Assembly (NCBI RefSeq): GCF_900156895.1
Contig: NZ_FTPD01000001.1
Coordinates: forward strand, 347,352-411,351
Direction of reading: 5' to 3'
Length of the DNA: 64,000 bases
Source of the DNA: Mesorhizobium prunaredense
GTDB taxonomy: Bacteria > Pseudomonadota > Alphaproteobacteria > Rhizobiales > Rhizobiaceae
Position numbers and translations under genes: made by a program
In this document: piece by piece, positions 27,472 to 36,576 of the stretch
Numbering within the stretch: position 1 is the stretch's first letter
How the letters are laid out: every line of letters starts with the position of its first letter
The notes under the pieces: generated by a model
What the model saw: the letters and a program-made list of their open reading frames with translations, nothing else
What the model was told of the DNA's origin: nothing
The model's database searches: none

Positions 27472-29457
27472 ATGTCAAAACTCTTTCCGCATCTGTTTTC
27501 ACCTGCAAAGCTAGGCAGCCGCACGCTCCGAAACCGGATCGTGTTCGGGGCTCATACCGCCAACATGGCCGAAAATGGCGTGCCGACTGAACGACACGTT
27601 GCCTACTATGCCGAGCGAGCGCTCGGTGGGGCCGGCATGATTGTTGTCGAACCCATGCCCGTCCATCAGGCCGCCGTCCTGACACGCGGCAATTTTCGAC
27701 CTGGCGACGATAGCGTCATTCCTCATTTCCAACAGGTCACGCGCGCGATCAAGGACCACGGGGCGATCGCCATCCAGCAGCTCTATCACGTCGGAGCGCA
27801 CGGGGATTCGGACAACTCATTTCACGCGCATTGGTCGCCCTCGGGCCTGCCAAGCTATCATGACAGCGACGGTTCCCACGCCATGTCCGAGGGTGAGATT
27901 TGGGAAACCATCGACAGCTTCGTTCAGGCGGCGCGCCGCTGCCAGGAAGCCGGTTTCGACGGCGTCGAAGTCTGGGCTGCTTATCTCGGACTGGTCGATC
28001 AGTTCTGGACGCCCTGGACAAACCGACGCGAGGACCAATGGGGAGGGTCGCTCGACAACCGCACGCGGATCTCCAGCGAGATCCTGACCCGCATCCGCGA
28101 AACATGCGGCCGAGATTTTATAGTTGGCCTCTCGGTCAGCGACGAACCTGACTACATAGTCGCGCTCGGTCGCCAGGAGCTGGCGGAAATCATTCGGCTG
28201 CATGATGAGCAGGGGCTGATCGATTACGTGACCTGCGGCACTGGCAGCTACCTCGATTTCTACAAAATAATGCCGACCTTTCTCTATCCGGAGAAGCTTG
28301 GCACTGATCTCGCAATGACCCTCAAGGCCGTGGTCAAGACGGCCCTCGTGGTCGCCGAAAGCCATATCAGGACGCCTGAAAACGCCGAAACGGTGCTCGG
28401 CGAGAAAGCTGCAGATCTGGTCTCGATCGTCCGGGGCCAGATCGCCGATCCGCATCTGGCACGCAAAGCCGCGGCAGACCGGCCCGAGGATGTGCGCGGA
28501 TGCATATCCTGCAACCAGATGTGCTGGGGCCGTCGTTCGCGCGACTACTGGATCAGCTGCCTTATCAATCCCTCTGCGGGGCGCGAGTTTGAATGGGGTG
28601 GTGACCGGTTCACGGCCGCTGCCATCAAGAAACGGGTGCTTGTCGTCGGCGGCGGTCCCGCCGGCCTCGAGACGGCCCGGGTTGCCGCCGAGCGAGGGCA
28701 CGACGTGGTGCTGGCTGAAGCCTCCAGTAGGCTGGGCGGGAACTTTCTGCTCGCCGGGCTGCAGCCGCGCCGCGGGCAAATCCTCGACCTTCTTGGGTGG
28801 TATGAGCGCCAGCTCAGCAAACTGAATGTCGACGTACGACTGAACACCTACGTCGAGGCGTCGGACATCGCCTCTTTCCAAGCTGACACCGTCATCCTGG
28901 CCACGGGGTCGGTGTCTCCCGAAACCGGCTTTCAGAAGGCTTTGCCGGCAGTGCCGAGCCTGCCCGGCATCGAAAGGGGCAATGTCTTCTCGATCGAATC
29001 CGTCATGGCCCGCGTTGTGCGGCCGGGTAAGCACGTGCTTTTGCTCGACGAGGGCGGCGGTTGGCGAGGCGGTGGCACTGCCTGGAAACTTGCCGAGGAT
29101 GGCCATAAAGTGACCATTCTCACACCCGACCCGCTGGTCGGCAAGGAACTGCAGCGGACGGCTGCCGATTTCCCGCTGCGGCGGACATTGCGCCAGCTTG
29201 GCGTCACATGGTTGTTGGATGTCAGCGTGCTGGAATGGCACGGGGACGGCGTGACCATCGTTGACCACAACACCCTTCAAGAGAGCTTTGTGCCGGGCGA
29301 TTGCCTTGTTCTCGCAACCACCAATGTAGCAGCGAATTGGCTGGCGAAAGAGTTGGAAAGCACGTCCCAGCCTTTCATGGAGGTCGGCGACGCCGTCGCT
29401 CCGCGTCAGGCGCCCTACGCCTTCCACGAAGGACGGAAAGTTGCCTTGCGGCTATGA
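27472..29457 (+). CDS. Old yellow enzyme/2,4-dienoyl-CoA reductase-like flavoenzyme 2
   Basis: A 661-residue protein with the FMN barrel, 4Fe-4S site and FAD/NAD module of the trimethylamine dehydrogenase/DgcA/StcD group. The iron-sulfur motif is complete here: C-x2-C-x3-C-x11-C in GCISCNQMCWG...ISCL. The Rossmann motif is VLVVGGGPAGLETARVAAERG-like. It shares architecture but is clearly diverged from the stcD-like gene. It ends the tetR-proC-like unit and its stop overlaps that of the convergent corrinoid protein gene. A demethylating dehydrogenase for an N-methyl amino acid is the likeliest role. Confidence 0.85.
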   Translation: MSKLFPHLFSPAKLGSRTLRNRIVFGAHTANMAENGVPTERHVAYYAERALGGAGMIVVEPMPVHQAAVLTRGNFRPGDDSVIPHFQQVTRAIKDHGAIAIQQLYHVGAHGDSDNSFHAHWSPSGLPSYHDSDGSHAMSEGEIWETIDSFVQAARRCQEAGFDGVEVWAAYLGLVDQFWTPWTNRREDQWGGSLDNRTRISSEILTRIRETCGRDFIVGLSVSDEPDYIVALGRQELAEIIRLHDEQGLIDYVTCGTGSYLDFYKIMPTFLYPEKLGTDLAMTLKAVVKTALVVAESHIRTPENAETVLGEKAADLVSIVRGQIADPHLARKAAADRPEDVRGCISCNQMCWGRRSRDYWISCLINPSAGREFEWGGDRFTAAAIKKRVLVVGGGPAGLETARVAAERGHDVVLAEASSRLGGNFLLAGLQPRRGQILDLLGWYERQLSKLNVDVRLNTYVEASDIASFQADTVILATGSVSPETGFQKALPAVPSLPGIERGNVFSIESVMARVVRPGKHVLLLDEGGGWRGGGTAWKLAEDGHKVTILTPDPLVGKELQRTAADFPLRRTLRQLGVTWLLDVSVLEWHGDGVTIVDHNTLQESFVPGDCLVLATTNVAANWLAKELESTSQPFMEVGDAVAPRQAPYAFHEGRKVALRL

Positions 29458-30147
29458 TACGCGGACGTTGTGCTTGCGCTTCATGAAGTCCTTGGCGGTC
29501 TCGACTGCCACGGCTGCGTCGCGGCAATAGGCGTCGGCGCCGACGGCCTTGCCGAATTCCTGGTTGAGCGGCGCGCCGCCGACCAGCACGACGTAGTCGT
29601 CGCGGATGCCCTTTTCCTTCATCGTGTCGATGACGACCTTCATGTAGGGCATGGTCGTCGTCAACAGCGCCGACATGCCGATGATGTCAGGCTGGTGCTG
29701 TTCGATGGCGTCGAGATATTTTTCCACCGCATTGTTGATGCCGAGGTCGATGACGTCGAAGCCGGCGCCCTCCATCATCATGCCGACAAGGTTCTTGCCG
29801 ATATCGTGGATGTCGCCCTTGACGGTGCCGATCACCATCTTGCCCTGCTTCGGCGCGCCGGTGGCTACAAGCAGCGGACGCAGGATGAACATGCCCGCCT
29901 TCATCGCGTTGGCCGACAACAGCACTTCCGGCACGAACAGGATGCCGTCGCGAAAATCCTCGCCGACGATGCGCATGCCTTCGACCAGTGCCTCGGTCAG
30001 CACCTTGTAAGGCGCCCAGCCGCGCTCGAGAAGGATGTTGGTGCCTTCCTCGATCTCTTCTTTCAGCCCGTCATAAAGATCGTCGTGCATCTGTTGCACG
30101 AGTTCTTCGTCGGAAAGCTCGGAAAGGATGATCTCGTCGTCGGCCAT
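29452..30147 (-). CDS. Corrinoid (B12-binding) methyltransferase partner protein
   Basis: A 231-residue MtbC/MttC-type protein. A helical cap domain (about 1-90) is followed by a cobalamin-binding Rossmann domain with DIHDIG (112-117), where H114 is the lower cobalt ligand, and GMSALLTTT. It accepts the methyl group from an MttB-family enzyme. It is the last gene of mttB2-binding protein-corrinoid and is separated from the binding-protein gene by a strong hairpin. It may also serve mttB1, which lacks its own partner. No methylcobalamin:tetrahydrofolate methyltransferase or RamA-type activase gene is nearby. The start ATG 30147 is chosen by homology. Confidence 0.93.
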   Translation of the reverse strand: MADDEIILSELSDEELVQQMHDDLYDGLKEEIEEGTNILLERGWAPYKVLTEALVEGMRIVGEDFRDGILFVPEVLLSANAMKAGMFILRPLLVATGAPKQGKMVIGTVKGDIHDIGKNLVGMMMEGAGFDVIDLGINNAVEKYLDAIEQHQPDIIGMSALLTTTMPYMKVVIDTMKEKGIRDDYVVLVGGAPLNQEFGKAVGADAYCRDAAVAVETAKDFMKRKHNVRVS

Positions 30148-30182
30148 GTTTGACGCACTCGCCGATTTCAAAGGTTTGCGGT

Positions 30183-30217
30183 CCGCCGGCACCTGTTTCT
30201 GCAACAGGTGCCGGCGG
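30183..30217 (-). promoter_or_regulatory. 15-bp perfect hairpin between binding-protein and corrinoid genes
   Basis: Arms CCGCCGGCACCTGTT (30183-30197) and its exact complement (30203-30217) flank a 5-base loop. No U run follows on the minus strand, so partial attenuation or mRNA processing and stabilisation is likelier than full termination. Confidence 0.6.
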
Positions 30218-30242
30218 GTCATTGCCAGCCTTGGGAGCTAAC

Positions 30243-31892
30243 TCAGGCGTCCAGCCAGACGTTCTGGAAGTCCATTTGGTAGGTCTGGTGCATTCCGTAG
30301 TTCTTCACCGTCTTGCTCATGTGGCAGTAGAGCTTCTGCCAGAACGGCTGGATGATGACGCCGGAATCCTGCAGGATCTGCTCCACGTCTTTCATCACCT
30401 CCTTGCGCTTGGCAGGATCAGCCAGCGAGAGCGCCTGTTTCAGCTTGGCGTCGAAATCCGGGTTGGCATAGGCCGTTTCGTTCCAGGCCTCGCCCGAGCG
30501 ATAGCCGAGCGCCAGCACCTGGACGCCCAGCGGCCGCATGTACCAGATGGTCATCGAGTACGGATACTTCGTCCAGTCATTCCAGAAGGTCGAGCCCGGC
30601 AGCACCGTACGCTTCACCTTGATGCCGGCATCGCGCAATTGGCCGGCGATCGCATCGCCGGTGTTCTTCTGCCATTCGTCCTCGACGGTGATCAGCTCGT
30701 GCTCGAAGTCGGCCTGCCCGGCATCCGCCATCAGCTTCTTGGCGGCGGCGGCATCGCGTGTCTTCTTGGGCAGCGGATAGTATTCGGGATGGATCGGGGC
30801 GACGTGGTGGTTCTCGCCGACGGTGCCGAGCCCGGCGTAGCCGAGCTGCATGACGGCATTGTTGTCGACAGCCATCTGCAGCGCATTGCGCACTCGCTGG
30901 TCGTCATAGGGCTTGTGGGTGATGTTGGTGCGGGCAACGAGCGTGGTCGCCGTCGCAACCTCCGACTTCACCAGGTCCATCTTATCAAGGGCATCGATGA
31001 AGTCGGCCGGCGTCTCGAAATCGAGGTCGATCTCGCCGGATTCGAAGGCATTCAGCGTGGCATTGAAGTCAGTTCCGTAGTCGATGAATTCGACGCTATC
31101 GAGAGGCGCTTCACCGCCCCACCACTTGCCGTTCTCGCGCCGCTTGACGACCGCCTTCGTACCTACTTCATAGGACACCAGTTCGAAGGGCCCGGTACCG
31201 ATTGGCTTCTTGATCGGGTCGGCGCCATCCTTGTCGAAGTCGCGATGCACGACCAGAGCCGGATAGTCGGTGAAGCCCGGTATGATCGCGATGTCGGGTT
31301 CGGACAGCTTCAGCTTGACCGTGTGGTCGTCGACCTTGGTGATGGCGCCATCCCTGGCCTTGCCGGTTTTTGCGTCGATCAGCGCACCGACACGCGCGGC
31401 CATTGAATTGCCGGCGGCATCCTTCTCGCACCAGCGCGTCAGATTGTAGACCACGTCGTCGGCGTTGAAGGCATCGCCATTGTTCCAGGTGATGCCTTTG
31501 CGCAGATGCAGTGTGTATTCGGTGGCGTCGTCATTGACGTCCCAGCTTTCGAGCAGGACCGGCTCGAACGTGAACTGGTGCGTATAGCGGACGAGCGGCT
31601 CCAGCCAAGTCCGGGTGACGTTTGCCATCTCGGTCCAGTCATAGGTGCGTGGATCCTTCTGCGCCTTGACCGACATCGCGACGTGCAGCGTTCCGCCCTT
31701 TTTCGGTTCATCGGCCAGGGCTCTTGTCGGTGCGGCGAGGCCGATCATGCCATAAGCGAAAGCCGTCGAGGCGCCGAAGGCGCTTGCCAATGCCAGGAAT
31801 TCGCGCCGGTCCATCCGGCCTGAGCGGGCTTCTTCAGCCATCGCCTCGATAACGCTGGGGACACGATCACCGTTGTTTCTGAAGAGTGCCAT
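30243..31892 (-). CDS. ABC transporter substrate-binding protein (DppA/OppA family 5)
   Basis: A 549-residue extracytoplasmic binding protein of peptide/nickel type. The N-terminus carries a twin-arginine-like signal ([16 protein letters not shown] at about 27-42) preceded by a long positively charged region, then an Ala-rich export segment. SBP_bac_5 features such as [20 protein letters not shown] are clear. It follows mttB2 by 43 bases and has GGAGG upstream of ATG 31892. No permease or ATPase genes accompany it, so it is an orphan that must use a transporter encoded elsewhere. Its place between a methyltransferase and its corrinoid partner suggests it delivers the methylated substrate. Confidence 0.9.
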   Translation of the reverse strand: MALFRNNGDRVPSVIEAMAEEARSGRMDRREFLALASAFGASTAFAYGMIGLAAPTRALADEPKKGGTLHVAMSVKAQKDPRTYDWTEMANVTRTWLEPLVRYTHQFTFEPVLLESWDVNDDATEYTLHLRKGITWNNGDAFNADDVVYNLTRWCEKDAAGNSMAARVGALIDAKTGKARDGAITKVDDHTVKLKLSEPDIAIIPGFTDYPALVVHRDFDKDGADPIKKPIGTGPFELVSYEVGTKAVVKRRENGKWWGGEAPLDSVEFIDYGTDFNATLNAFESGEIDLDFETPADFIDALDKMDLVKSEVATATTLVARTNITHKPYDDQRVRNALQMAVDNNAVMQLGYAGLGTVGENHHVAPIHPEYYPLPKKTRDAAAAKKLMADAGQADFEHELITVEDEWQKNTGDAIAGQLRDAGIKVKRTVLPGSTFWNDWTKYPYSMTIWYMRPLGVQVLALGYRSGEAWNETAYANPDFDAKLKQALSLADPAKRKEVMKDVEQILQDSGVIIQPFWQKLYCHMSKTVKNYGMHQTYQMDFQNVWLDA

Positions 31893-31935
31893 TATTTCCT
31901 CCCTTATGGTTCCCTTTGGGTCTTCGCCCGTTGGA

Positions 31936-33486
31936 TTAACTAACGCTGTCCGGCAGCTTCTCCTCGCGCAGCGCGATCAAATCTTTGAGACCATCGGCGA
32001 TGCCCTCATCGAGCTTCGGCTCCTCATAATCTGCGAGCATGTTGCGCGCTTTCTCGCGGCCGCGCGTGTCGTGGTCCTTTGCCCCTTCAGCCTTCCACTG
32101 TTCGTACGAATTGAAGTCCATGATGCTGGGCATGAAGAAGGCGGACTGGAAATGCTCGAGCGTGTGCTGGGTGCCGAGGAAATGGCCCTGCGGCCCGACC
32201 TCGCGGATCGCCGCCATCGCTTCCTTGAAATCGTCGAACGGCAGCCCGCCGGCATATTTGTACCAGCCAACAAGCTGTTCGCAGTCCGTCGCGAATTTTG
32301 AATAACCGCAGGTCAGGCCGGCCTCGAGCCATCCGGCGGAGTGCCAGATGTAGTTGGCGCCGGCAAGGATGGCGGCATGCATCAGCATGTTCGCCTCGTA
32401 GCCCGCCTGGGCGTCGTTCAGTTTCGACCCGACATGGAAGCCCGACGTGCGCCATGGCAGCCGGTATTTCCGCGCCAGTGCTCCCATCAAATACATCATC
32501 TGGGCGGCCTCGGGCGTGCCACCCATCGGCGCGCCGGTCTTCATGTCGACCGTGACCATGAATTGTCCGTAGATCTGCGGTGAACCCGGACGCAGCAGCT
32601 GCGTGAAGGCGACGCCCGCCAGCGCTTCGGCATTGACCTGCGCCACCGCTCCCACCGCCGAGGCCGAAGTCGAGGCGCCGCACAGCGCGAACGGCGCCAG
32701 GATCAACGGCTGGTTGTGACGCGCATAGACCTTCATCGCGTCCAGCATGGTGGCGTCCCATACCAGTGGCGAGTTGCAATTGGTGATCGCGACCAACACA
32801 GGGTTGTCGCGGACAAAATCCTCGCCGAACACGATGCCCGCCATCGCCATCGTATCTTCCGCTCGATCCTTGGACGTTACAATGCCCATGAACGGCTTGT
32901 CGGAGTGCTTCAGCGCCGAATGGATGATGTGGAGGTGGCGCTTCGGCACCGCAATTTCCATCGGCTCGCAGATGATCGAGCTCGACGAGTGCAGCGCCGG
33001 CGCCATGTAAGCGAGCTTATGGAAATTCTGAAGGTCGGCAAGCGTGCCATAGCGCCTGACGTTGTCGAGGTCGCGCACGTAAGGCGCGCCATACATCGGC
33101 ACGAAGATGGAATTCTTGCCGCCGACACGGACCGAGCGCTCAGGGTTGCGCGCATTGAGCATGAACTCCGGCGGGACTTTCGAGACCAGCTCCATCAAGA
33201 GCGCGCGGTCAATGCGGACGCGCGTCTCGGAGACATCGGCTCCCGCCGCCTTCCACAGTGCTATGGCCTCGTCGTCGCGGAACTCGCAGCCAACCTCTTC
33301 GAGGATCGAGAGCGACTCCTGGTGGATCAGCTCGACAGCCTCGTCCGGGACCATTTGGTATGCGGGTATGTTGCGAACCAGCGTCGGAAACGACGCCATG
33401 GGAGTTCCCCGCAGCGCCTTGCGGCCCAGGCGGCCGCCACCTCGGCGGCTGGCGTGTTCGGTGACTTCGGCGGCCGGTGCATTCAT
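31936..33486 (-). CDS. MttB-family trimethylamine/betaine:corrinoid methyltransferase 2
   Basis: A 516-residue paralogue of the mttB1 product of exactly equal length. It shares [43 protein letters not shown] and HSAGWLEAG. The reading frame has no internal UAG, so it is a non-pyrrolysine type. It heads the operon mttB2-DppA-like binding protein-corrinoid protein and is divergent from a LysR gene. Substrate choice is unknown; known non-pyrrolysine relatives use glycine betaine, proline betaine or carnitine. GGGAGG lies 11 bases before ATG 33486. Confidence 0.92.
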   Translation of the reverse strand: MNAPAAEVTEHASRRGGGRLGRKALRGTPMASFPTLVRNIPAYQMVPDEAVELIHQESLSILEEVGCEFRDDEAIALWKAAGADVSETRVRIDRALLMELVSKVPPEFMLNARNPERSVRVGGKNSIFVPMYGAPYVRDLDNVRRYGTLADLQNFHKLAYMAPALHSSSSIICEPMEIAVPKRHLHIIHSALKHSDKPFMGIVTSKDRAEDTMAMAGIVFGEDFVRDNPVLVAITNCNSPLVWDATMLDAMKVYARHNQPLILAPFALCGASTSASAVGAVAQVNAEALAGVAFTQLLRPGSPQIYGQFMVTVDMKTGAPMGGTPEAAQMMYLMGALARKYRLPWRTSGFHVGSKLNDAQAGYEANMLMHAAILAGANYIWHSAGWLEAGLTCGYSKFATDCEQLVGWYKYAGGLPFDDFKEAMAAIREVGPQGHFLGTQHTLEHFQSAFFMPSIMDFNSYEQWKAEGAKDHDTRGREKARNMLADYEEPKLDEGIADGLKDLIALREEKLPDSVS

Positions 33487-33565
33487 GGCAACTCTATCCT
33501 CCCAATGACGACCAGCCTAGCGAGAGGAAATACGGCTGTGACGCTGGAAAATCCTGATCACTTGT

Positions 33566-33580
33566 ATAAGCTCAGCTTAT
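33566..33580. promoter_or_regulatory. Perfect palindrome over the LysR start codon
   Basis: ATAAGCTCAGCTTAT is a perfect 7-1-7 palindrome of the LysR ATAA-N7-TTAT type. Its last two bases are the first two of the regulator's ATG. Binding here could repress the regulator and control divergent mttB2. Confidence 0.7.
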
Positions 33581-34481
33581 GCGAAGCTTGCGCCATCTGC
33601 TGCCCTCGGCCGGCAGCCTGATCGTTTTCGAGGCCGCCGGCCGGCTGTCGAGCTTTACCGCCGCCGGGCGGGAGCTCGGCATGACGCAGGCTGCCGTGTC
33701 CTATGCGATCCGCGGGCTTGAAGAGCAGCTCGGCGCGAAACTCTTCCAGCGCCGCCATCGTCAGGTCAGCCTTACCGAAGCCGGCGAGCGTTTCCACGCC
33801 GACGTCTCGCTCGGCCTGTCGCACATCCGCAAGTCGGCGGAGGATTTGCGCCTACAGGCGACCGGCGGCCATGTGACGCTCGCTGCCTCGACCGCTTTCG
33901 GCTCGTTCTGGATGATGCCGCGCCTGCAACAGTTCCGCGACGAACTGCCGGGCATCGACCTGCGCATCCAGACCGCCGACCGCGATCTCGACATCATCGC
34001 CGAGGGCATCCCGCTCGCTGTGCGCGGTGGCGAGCCCCGGGAATGGCCGGACTATCATTCACTGCCACTGGCCGATGAGGAGATATTCCCGGTTGCCGGC
34101 GTGAGCTATGTGGCACGGTTCGGGCTGCCGAAAACCGTCGAGGATCTGCCATCGCACCGGCTCATCCATCTCGAAGAGCCGTTTCGCGAGGCCGCGAGTT
34201 GGGACGAGTGGTTCGCCTCGGCCGGGGTCACCATCACCGATGCCGGGCGCGGCTTGCGCATCAACGATTATGCGCTGGTGATCCAGGCGGTCATGGAAGG
34301 GCAAGGCATTGCGCTCGGCTGGGGCCACCTCGCGGAGCGCCTGCTGGCGTCAGGACTGCTGGTGCGTGCGACCGGCCACACGATGACGACCGGCAAGGGC
34401 TTTCATGTCATCTGGTCGAGAACCCGCGACCTCAGCGACAATGCCCGCAAGGTGCGGGACTGGCTGGCTGCGCAGGCGTGA
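33579..34481 (+). CDS. LysR-family (GcvA-type) regulator 3
   Basis: A 300-residue LysR regulator with SFTAAGRELGMTQAAVSYAIRG as the helix-turn-helix and a co-inducer domain. It is divergent from mttB2 across 92 bases and so most likely controls the mttB2-binding protein-corrinoid operon. No ribosome binding site is visible before ATG 33579, and a perfect palindrome overlaps the start, which suggests leaderless or autorepressed expression. Confidence 0.9.
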   Translation: MRSLRHLLPSAGSLIVFEAAGRLSSFTAAGRELGMTQAAVSYAIRGLEEQLGAKLFQRRHRQVSLTEAGERFHADVSLGLSHIRKSAEDLRLQATGGHVTLAASTAFGSFWMMPRLQQFRDELPGIDLRIQTADRDLDIIAEGIPLAVRGGEPREWPDYHSLPLADEEIFPVAGVSYVARFGLPKTVEDLPSHRLIHLEEPFREAASWDEWFASAGVTITDAGRGLRINDYALVIQAVMEGQGIALGWGHLAERLLASGLLVRATGHTMTTGKGFHVIWSRTRDLSDNARKVRDWLAAQA

Positions 34482-34496
34482 GGCTCCCATTAATGC

Positions 34497-35489
34497 TCAA
34501 TCAACCGTCACGACGATCTTGCCGAATTGCTCGTTCGACTCGAGAAAGCGATGCGCTTCGACGATCTGCTCGAATGAAAAGGTTTTGGCGATTGCCGGCT
34601 TTAGCGAACCTGACATCAATCCGTCGAGGATGAACGCCTTGGCAGCTTCCAACTTCACCGGATCGCCAATGATCTCGTGGACGAGATAGCCGCGCAGCGT
34701 CAGCGTCTTGGCCAGCACAGCGAACAGCGGGAACGGCGTCGGCTCGGGACTCAAACCGCCATATTCGATGAGAATGCCACCCCGTGCCATCGCCGCCGTC
34801 AGAGGCGCGAAAATCGGGCCGCCGACCGCGTCGAACACCACTCGGATGTTGTCCGGACTGGCGATTTCCTTCAGCCGGGCTTCCAGATCTTCGTCCGCTG
34901 AAGCGACAACATGGGCCGCGCCGAATTTGAGCAGGGCCTCTCTCTTGGCAGATGTCCGCGTGACCGCGATCGCGGTCGCACCAACGATGTTGGCAATCTG
35001 GATCGCGGCAAGTCCGACACTGCTCGATGCCGCGGTAATGACGACAAAGTCGTCTCTGCCGAGCTTGGCAATGTCGATCAGCGCGCCATAGGCGGTGAGA
35101 TATTGCATCCAGACGGCTGCAGCCTCTTCCCAGGTAAGCGATGGCGGGTGCTTGGCCACGAGATGGGCGGGATATGTGGCAGTCTCACCATAGGCGGGCC
35201 AGCGGGCCATCGATAATGGTGGCACGACGCTGACGGCGTCACCTGGCGCAAAACCGTGCACGGCTTCGCCGACCGCTTCGACGACACCCGCTGCCTCAAG
35301 ACCAAGACCGGAAGGCAACGGCGGCGTCTGGATATAAGTGCCCGAACGCAGCAGCGCCTCGGCCCGGTTGAGACCCAATGCCTTGACCCGGATCTGAATC
35401 TCGCCCCGACCGAGCGCGGGAATATCGAGATTCTCGATGCGCAGAACCTCGGGACCACCATGCTCATGAAAGCGAACAACACGTGCCAT
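34497..35489 (-). CDS. Zinc-free MDR-family NADPH:quinone reductase-like protein
   Basis: A 330-residue quinone oxidoreductase-like MDR protein. The Rossmann region VITAASSSVGLAAIQIANIVG and the GroES-like N-terminus (GGPEVLRIENLDIP) are clear, and the zinc-ligand cysteines are absent. ATG 35489 (MARVVRFHEHGG) is the homology start. It is divergent from a LysR gene across 104 bases; such pairs commonly respond to quinones or electrophiles. The physiological substrate is unknown. Confidence 0.88.
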   Translation of the reverse strand: MARVVRFHEHGGPEVLRIENLDIPALGRGEIQIRVKALGLNRAEALLRSGTYIQTPPLPSGLGLEAAGVVEAVGEAVHGFAPGDAVSVVPPLSMARWPAYGETATYPAHLVAKHPPSLTWEEAAAVWMQYLTAYGALIDIAKLGRDDFVVITAASSSVGLAAIQIANIVGATAIAVTRTSAKREALLKFGAAHVVASADEDLEARLKEIASPDNIRVVFDAVGGPIFAPLTAAMARGGILIEYGGLSPEPTPFPLFAVLAKTLTLRGYLVHEIIGDPVKLEAAKAFILDGLMSGSLKPAIAKTFSFEQIVEAHRFLESNEQFGKIVVTVD

Positions 35490-35575
35490 GCGGTCATAAC
35501 TCCAAAATATTTGAACTGAATACGCTATGCCAGCGGCCATCCGGCAGATAAACGGTTGCTTGGGCAAGACAGTAG

Positions 35576-35588
35576 AAACTCGGAGTTT
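35576..35588. promoter_or_regulatory. Palindrome containing the LysR ribosome binding site
   Basis: AAACTCGGAGTTT is a perfect 6-1-6 palindrome ending 5 bases before the ATG of the LysR gene. The GGAG ribosome binding site lies inside it, so protein binding or RNA folding could block translation. Confidence 0.55.
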
Positions 35589-35593
35589 TTAAT

Positions 35594-36496
35594 ATGGATC
35601 GCCTTACGAGCATGGCCGTGTTCGTCAAAACCGTCGATCTCGGCTCGTTCGCGGCGACTGCTGCCGCTCTCGATCTGTCCGGACCGATGGTCGGCAAGCA
35701 TGTCCGGTTTCTCGAGGAGCGTCTGGGCGTGCGCCTCATCAACCGGACCACACGCCGCCAGAGCCTGACCGACTTCGGGCGCGCCTACTATGAGCGCTGC
35801 CGGATGGTACTCGCTGAAGCCGAAGCTGCGGATGCACTCGCGGCCGATCAACTTTCCGAACCACGCGGAAAGCTGCGCGTCATCATGCCCGTGCACTTCG
35901 GCCGGCGCTGCGTTGCCCCGATCCTGCTGGAGCTTGCGCAGCGATATCCCGCTCTGGAACTCGACCTGTCTTTCAGCGATCCCATCGCCGACCTTGCAGA
36001 GGATGGCTGCGATCTTGCCATCCGGACCGGCAATCTGGAGGACCAGGCCGGCGTGATGGCGCGGCGCGTTGCGCGCCAGCGCATGGTCGTCTGCGCGTCG
36101 CCATCCTATCTCGAGATGCACGGGCAGCCACGGCGGGTAGAGGATCTCGGTAGCCACCAGGCCATCATCTACCGCCGTTCGGGCCGTGTCGTCCAACCGT
36201 GGCTGTTTCCGCGTAATGGCCAGCCTGCGCTGGAGGTCATGCCGGTCGGCCGGCTGCGGTTCGACGACCTCGCTGCAATCGCCGATGCTGCGGCAGCCGG
36301 CATGGGGCTTGCCTGGCTGCCATACTGGCTGGCCCGTGAGCGCATTCAGGCCGGCGCACTTGTCCCGCTGTTATCGGACCAGCCGGGATTTCTTTACGAC
36401 GCCTATGCGCTCTGGCTGCAGACACCTCACTTGCCGCTGAAGGTCCGCCTTGCCGTCGACGCGCTGGCAGCGGCACTGCCCAGGCTGATGACGTGA
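35594..36496 (+). CDS. LysR-family regulator 4
   Basis: A 300-residue LysR regulator of the common DNA-binding/AaeR-like branch that begins MDRLTSMAVFVKTVDLGSFA; the helix-turn-helix is AATAAALDLSGPMVGKHVR. It is divergent from the quinone-reductase-like gene, which it probably controls. The ribosome binding site GGAG sits within a palindrome just upstream. Confidence 0.9.
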   Translation: MDRLTSMAVFVKTVDLGSFAATAAALDLSGPMVGKHVRFLEERLGVRLINRTTRRQSLTDFGRAYYERCRMVLAEAEAADALAADQLSEPRGKLRVIMPVHFGRRCVAPILLELAQRYPALELDLSFSDPIADLAEDGCDLAIRTGNLEDQAGVMARRVARQRMVVCASPSYLEMHGQPRRVEDLGSHQAIIYRRSGRVVQPWLFPRNGQPALEVMPVGRLRFDDLAAIADAAAAGMGLAWLPYWLARERIQAGALVPLLSDQPGFLYDAYALWLQTPHLPLKVRLAVDALAAALPRLMT

Positions 36497-36576
36497 AATG
36501 CAGGAGCACGGTGAGCGGCGCGGATTCCTGAATTCGCCCCTCCCGCTTGGGCGACGAATCCGCGTATAGTACCCCC

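Noticed and set aside
30150..31406. A 418-codon plus-strand open frame
   Set aside because: It is antisense to the DppA-type binding protein gene and has no family motif.
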